From an uncultured Spirochaetaceae bacterium (GTDB lineage: Bacteria; Spirochaetota; Spirochaetia; Sphaerochaetales; Sphaerochaetaceae), in the NCBI GenBank assembly GCA_944389085.1, contig CALXLB010000053.1, forward strand, positions 16,729 through 80,728: a stretch of 64,000 nt of DNA, given 5' to 3'. Position numbers and translations under genes: made by a program. Positions 60,912-64,000 of the stretch are shown piece after piece; the stretch's first letter is position 1, and each line of letters starts with the position of its first letter. A model generated the notes under the pieces. It had not been told where the DNA came from. It saw only the letters and a program-made list of their open reading frames with translations, and made no database searches.

Positions 60912-61316
60912 ATGAAAAGTATAAGAGTCAGTGCAGCTATCATTCATCATGATGGCAGGATATATGCTACAAAACGCGGCAAAGGAACATATAAAGGATA
61001 CTGGGAATTCCCCGGTGGAAAGAGAGAGGAAGGCGAGAGCGGAGAGGAGACTGCTGTCCGGGAAATCAAAGAGGAACTTGGGGCTTTGATTGAAATCGAT
61101 AGATTCGTCTGTACCGTCGAGTATCAGTATCCTGAGTTCTTCCTGACGATGGACTGCTATCTTGCAACTGTCAAAGAAGGACATCTGACGCTTACTGAGC
61201 ACAGCGATGCCAAGTGGCTTGATCTCTCCGAGCTTGATTCTGTTGACTGGCTTCCTGCAGATCTGGAGGTCGTGGAAAAACTGAAGAAGCTGACCGCTAA
61301 CATACAAATTTCATGA
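60912..61316 (+). CDS. mutT: MutT/NUDIX hydrolase, probable 8-oxo-dGTP diphosphatase
   Basis: 134 residues. The NUDIX box is complete: GGKREEGESGEETAVREIKEELGA (about residues 37-60). The N-terminus KSIRVSAAIIHHDGRIYATKRGKGTYKGYWEFPGG is that of MutT/CTP-pyrophosphohydrolase-type proteins that clean the nucleotide pool of oxidised dGTP. No Shine-Dalgarno sequence before the ATG. Confidence 0.9.
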   Translation: MKSIRVSAAIIHHDGRIYATKRGKGTYKGYWEFPGGKREEGESGEETAVREIKEELGALIEIDRFVCTVEYQYPEFFLTMDCYLATVKEGHLTLTEHSDAKWLDLSELDSVDWLPADLEVVEKLKKLTANIQIS

Positions 61317-61360
61317 AATTCAACTTTTGAAAAGTCATTTTTCATGAAATTCAACTTTTT
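61310..61360. repeat. 20-bp direct repeat at the end of the NUDIX gene
   Basis: TTTCATGAAATTCAACTTTT occurs at 61310-61329 and identically at 61341-61360, 31 bp apart. The first copy includes the mutT stop codon. Each contains the palindrome TTTCATGAAA. Role unknown; may be part of a mobile or regulatory unit. Confidence 0.6.
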
Positions 61361-61436
61361 GAATGATTAATCTTCTTTATGTCAGAACGAAATGTTGATG
61401 TAATTTCAAAGTTCAATTCTTTGATTGAAAACAACA

Positions 61437-61461
61437 GAGAGGTGCATTTAACGCACCCCTC
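61437..61461 (-). terminator. Terminator of the third G8 lipoprotein gene
   Basis: GAGAGGTGC (61437-61445) pairs with GCACCCCTC (61453-61461; one mismatch). On the minus strand it is followed by TGTTGTTTTC and stands 10 bp behind the stop of the lipoprotein gene. Confidence 0.7.
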
Positions 61462-61471
61462 TATACATGTT

Positions 61472-63334
61472 TTACTCAGTAATAGTTACAACTCCAAGAG
61501 GTGATACACCTTTGTATGTACTGATTACAGTTATACCATCACTGCTATTGCAATCTCCTGTATTTCTGATTGTTCCAACAAGGCCATTGCAATAGAGAGG
61601 TTCGTTCTCGTAAGTAGTTGTATTTATGGTTGAACCTGTAGTTGTAGAACCAGAAATGGTAACTTTATGTCCTTCCGTAGCTGTATAGATTGCTTTGTTA
61701 TCATCATTGGATTGCGTTTCTGTTCCTCCGACGGTTCCTATGATCATACCAACACTATAACAATCATAATTGTATCCATATCCTTCTGTTCCTGTTGCAG
61801 CAGCCGGGACTAGGACAAGATTTGTTTTGACAGTTACATTTTCAATTGAACCTTCCTGGAAATGACCAGCAATGCCACCAAGACACTGTACGTCGCAAGT
61901 GATGCTATCAATTACAACAGAACAATTGGAAATCACATTTGCATTGTTTCCAGAGTTTCCATATGCGGCTCCAATTATTCCTCCCAGAATGTTAGGACCT
62001 CCACCTATACCTTTGATATAAGAACCCTTTGCCGCATTTACATGGCAATTATTGATGTTTATTCTTGCACCAGTATGATTTCTGCCAACAATACCACCAG
62101 AACTTGCAGCTCCCTGAATCTGAACAGTTCCTGTGAGGTTAAGATTTTTCAAGATAACTGTATCAGCTTCAGTTGGCGTGGTGTTGCAATGTGGTATTAG
62201 TCCTACAAATGCACCTACAAAGAAGGAAGAGGAACTTCCCACCGCTTGACAATTTTCAATTGTAAAATTGGAGATTTCCGCACCGCTTCCCACTACACCG
62301 AATAAACCATTTCCCGTGTTGCTATTAGAAGAACACTGAACATTGAGATTCGAGATTTTCTTGCTATTTCCATCAAAAGAACCTTTGAACAGGTTGTAGT
62401 CTTGTTCTTTCCCCGTGTATTCATTTGTTAATGGCGATATTATGCTTCCTATTGGGGTCCAGGCAAGATTTCCAAGATTGATATCTGAGCCAAGAATTAT
62501 GGTCTTATTATCAAAGGAATCTGTACCATCGTTAACAATCTTGGCTAAGCCTGCAAGCTGTGATGGTGTTGTGATTGTGAATGTTGTTTCCGCTTCGTTA
62601 TACCATCCTGTATTTACGGATCCATCCCATGGTACCAGAAGATCCAGTTCTTCTCCATCAACAGTTGCTGTCATACCAGGGTTCATTGTCACATTATTTT
62701 GTGATTCTGGTACATTGACAGTAGGATTGGTTATTGTTTCTCCTTCAGCAGTGCTGGCTGGATAAGCAATTGTAACGGGATCAGTATCGTTGTTTCCACT
62801 TATATTTGTTGCTGATAAAGTATATGTATTTTCTCTGGAACCATCGCGCTGGACTAGTAGTAGTGAGTTGTATTCAACAGAGAATGCAGGAAGTGTGGCT
62901 GTTGTAGTTGAGCTTTCTGTTGATGATGTTCCTGTGAATGTAATTGTAATACTTCCCGTACGGATAGATGTGATTCCACTTTCTGCAACAACACCTTGAC
63001 CTGTGTAATTATTGAAACTGACTTTTGCAACAATTGAGACATCACTTTCAGGATCTGCTGCAAGGGTATTTGTCATCATGGCTATTTTGGTAAGTGTACT
63101 TACCGATGATGGTATACTCCATTCAACAGACATTCCTGCTGGAGGATTGTCAAGTTCTGTGATAATACCAGGTACGTTGATAGAATTTGAGACGCTTGTA
63201 GACGGAATTTCTGGTAAATCGAAATTATCAGGTGGTAGAATCGCAGTTCCATCTTGGCATCCGATGAGAGTGAGGAGTAGAGCTAAAAGCAATACCCCCC
63301 CCATGAGGCTTTCAAACCGAGAATGCTTTTTCAT
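61472..63334 (-). CDS. GLUG-type surface lipoprotein with G8 tract in its signal peptide
   Basis: 620 residues. ATG 63334 follows AAGGAG. The signal MKKHSRFESLMGGVLLLALLLTLIGC ends in a lipobox. An Ig-like or beta-rich N-terminal half (VEWSIPSSVSTLTKIAMM; GSITITFTGTSS) leads to WNGS-type WYNEAETTFTITTPSQLAGLAKIVNDG, IILGSDINLGNLAWTPIG, FKGSFDGNSKKISNLNVQ and GLFGVVGSGAEISNFTI, the GLUG beta-helix pattern shared with the 51080 protein, plus GGIVGRNHTGA and GGIAGHFQEGS. Codons for Met11-Gly-Gly-Val are formed by a run of eight G, so loss or gain of one G would abolish the protein. Confidence 0.85.
   Translation of the reverse strand: MKKHSRFESLMGGVLLLALLLTLIGCQDGTAILPPDNFDLPEIPSTSVSNSINVPGIITELDNPPAGMSVEWSIPSSVSTLTKIAMMTNTLAADPESDVSIVAKVSFNNYTGQGVVAESGITSIRTGSITITFTGTSSTESSTTTATLPAFSVEYNSLLLVQRDGSRENTYTLSATNISGNNDTDPVTIAYPASTAEGETITNPTVNVPESQNNVTMNPGMTATVDGEELDLLVPWDGSVNTGWYNEAETTFTITTPSQLAGLAKIVNDGTDSFDNKTIILGSDINLGNLAWTPIGSIISPLTNEYTGKEQDYNLFKGSFDGNSKKISNLNVQCSSNSNTGNGLFGVVGSGAEISNFTIENCQAVGSSSSFFVGAFVGLIPHCNTTPTEADTVILKNLNLTGTVQIQGAASSGGIVGRNHTGARININNCHVNAAKGSYIKGIGGGPNILGGIIGAAYGNSGNNANVISNCSVVIDSITCDVQCLGGIAGHFQEGSIENVTVKTNLVLVPAAATGTEGYGYNYDCYSVGMIIGTVGGTETQSNDDNKAIYTATEGHKVTISGSTTTGSTINTTTYENEPLYCNGLVGTIRNTGDCNSSDGITVISTYKGVSPLGVVTITE
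63295..63302 (-). repeat. G8 homopolymer inside the lipoprotein signal peptide
   Basis: Eight C on the plus strand (eight G in the message) in codons 11-14. In the present length the reading frame is open (ON). A slippage of one base would shift the frame right after the start. Confidence 0.8.
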
Positions 63335-63807
63335 TTGTTTCTCCTTGCGGAGAGTATACCATGAAGACTTCTAGGATGATAGTAATGTGTGATACTTAAT
63401 CTGTAACTTTTAGAAATCAGGTGTCAGAAAGCGTCACCAGAGGGTTGTTCTATTCTTTTCTCTTATACGAAGAGAAGGATATAAAATCAGATGGGACCCT
63501 GTCACTTCTTGGTTAGTCAGGCATAGAAAAATTTATAAGGAACCCCTGCAAAGGAAATAGGCGTGATTTTCTCAAGAAGATGTCATATCGAGAGATAATG
63601 GATGCAGGTTTCATGGGAGTGAAGAGATATTCTATGAGCTTGATGCGATGAGTTTATCGATATCTGTCTCAAGGACTATTCCAAGGAAGAGATGAGGATA
63701 GAAGAACTATCTTCCCGGCCCAAATGGCTTCCAATGAAGCACGACGGCCCTTCTGAGAAAGGTGTTGCGGCTTAGCCTATTGTCCTGCGAATTGATGTTT
63801 TCTTGGT
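63335..63807. other. Stretch without a convincing gene, perhaps an eroded one
   Basis: After the lipoprotein promoter (a possible -10 TATACT on the minus strand, 63358-63353) nothing clear is seen. Plus-strand fragments such as FHGSEEIFYELDA (about 63612-63650) and, in another frame, DEFIDICLKDYSKEEMRIEEL (63650-63710) ending at a stop near 63775 look protein-like and could be remains of one frameshifted gene, but no family was recognised. Confidence 0.3.
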
Positions 63808-63873
63808 AAAATATGCATTAGTGCAGTTTTTTATCCATTAAAAATATGCATTGATGCAGTTTTTTATCCCTTA
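63808..63873. repeat. Tandem repeat of a 33-bp unit (two copies)
   Basis: Copy 1 63808-63840 and copy 2 63841-63873 share AAAATATGCATT, TGCAGTTTTTTATCC and TTA and differ at about four positions. The second copy contains TGCATTGATGCA, a near palindrome. It may be a pair of regulator sites in front of a gene beyond the window. The remaining bases to 64000 hold only a possible hairpin AGGCTTC/GAAGCCT. Confidence 0.6.
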
Positions 63874-64000
63874 AAAATGAGGCTTCGTGCATAAGTGTGG
63901 GTAGAAGAAGCCTGAGATAGAAAGCCAAGGATATAGAAAAAAGCCATTCAGATTCTCTAAGGTGATTAGTGACCAAACCAATTGCCAAGGAGAAAAGAGA

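Noticed and set aside
63600..63775. Eroded gene on the plus strand
   Set aside because: Protein-like fragments in two frames were noticed, but no family or consistent reading frame supports a call beyond a note.
63808..63873. Possible CRISPR repeats
   Set aside because: Only two directly adjacent imperfect units without spacers and no cas genes.

Overview
The window looks like a chromosomal segment of a spirochaete, most likely a gut-associated, plant-polysaccharide-degrading relative of Sphaerochaeta/Treponema. The supporting signs are a 447-residue PFK of the spirochaete/trypanosome type (GGDGT plus PKTIDND), sugar ABC operons lacking their own ATPase, BspA-type leucine-rich-repeat and GLUG-type surface lipoproteins, and G8 tracts next to lipoprotein genes as known from Treponema pallidum. 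The assignment is inferred from gene content only. No rRNA, tRNA, CRISPR array, prophage or intact insertion sequence was found.

Layout. 1-2.6 kb (-): exported GH28 pectinase running off the left edge, with an apparent frameshift just after the signal peptide. 2.7-8.8 kb (+): ligA, then a tight cluster of aminotransferase, ModE-like regulator, phosphofructokinase and metallo-beta-lactamase hydrolase. 8.9-9.5 kb (-): PIN toxin/AbrB-type antitoxin pair. 9.7-11.2 kb (+): LRR lipoprotein and a small outer-membrane-like protein. 11.3-18.9 kb: divergent AraC regulator and a rhamnogalacturonan-oligosaccharide operon (unknown large enzyme-like protein, binding protein, two permeases, GH105). 19-24 kb: secreted TPR protein, a candidate small RNA with two CCTCC motifs, a lipoprotein with a G8 tract in its promoter, a DUF3800 gene behind a structured RNA, and two small genes. 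24-28 kb (+): MATE transporter, DUF4867 protein, and an AlbA/Schlafen-type regulator behind a perfect palindrome. 28-36 kb: phosphoglucomutase, GH38 alpha-mannosidase, NifU-like protein (-), and GH2 beta-galactosidase (+). 36-48 kb: YesM/YesN-type two-component system (-) and its presumed target operon (+: binding protein, two permeases, a paralogue of the unknown large protein), two small genes, and a cytoplasmic GH28 (-). 48-53 kb (-): pyruvate kinase, secreted protein, GLUG lipoprotein with a second promoter G8 tract. 53-58 kb (+): arabinose-type catabolic operon (FucI-like isomerase, FGGY kinase, AraD epimerase, LacI regulator). 58-63.4 kb: DUF4143 ATPase, second MATE transporter, NUDIX hydrolase, and a third lipoprotein with a G8 tract inside its signal peptide. 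63.4-64 kb: no convincing gene, one 33-bp tandem repeat.

How it fits together. Much of the window serves pectin use. Exported GH28 would cut the backbone, two ABC importers would bring in oligosaccharides, and GH105, cytoplasmic GH28, GH2 and perhaps the two unknown paralogues would finish them inside the cell. The isomerase/kinase/epimerase operon would handle arabinose from side chains, and PFK and pyruvate kinase feed glycolysis.

The observations most worth following are: three G8 tracts at three lipoprotein genes; a candidate CCTCC small RNA lying just upstream of one of them, whose Shine-Dalgarno sequence sits in a hairpin loop; widespread promoter placement that implies leaderless mRNAs (-10 hexamer usually 6-7 nt before ATG); and the uncharacterised protein pair in the two pectin operons.
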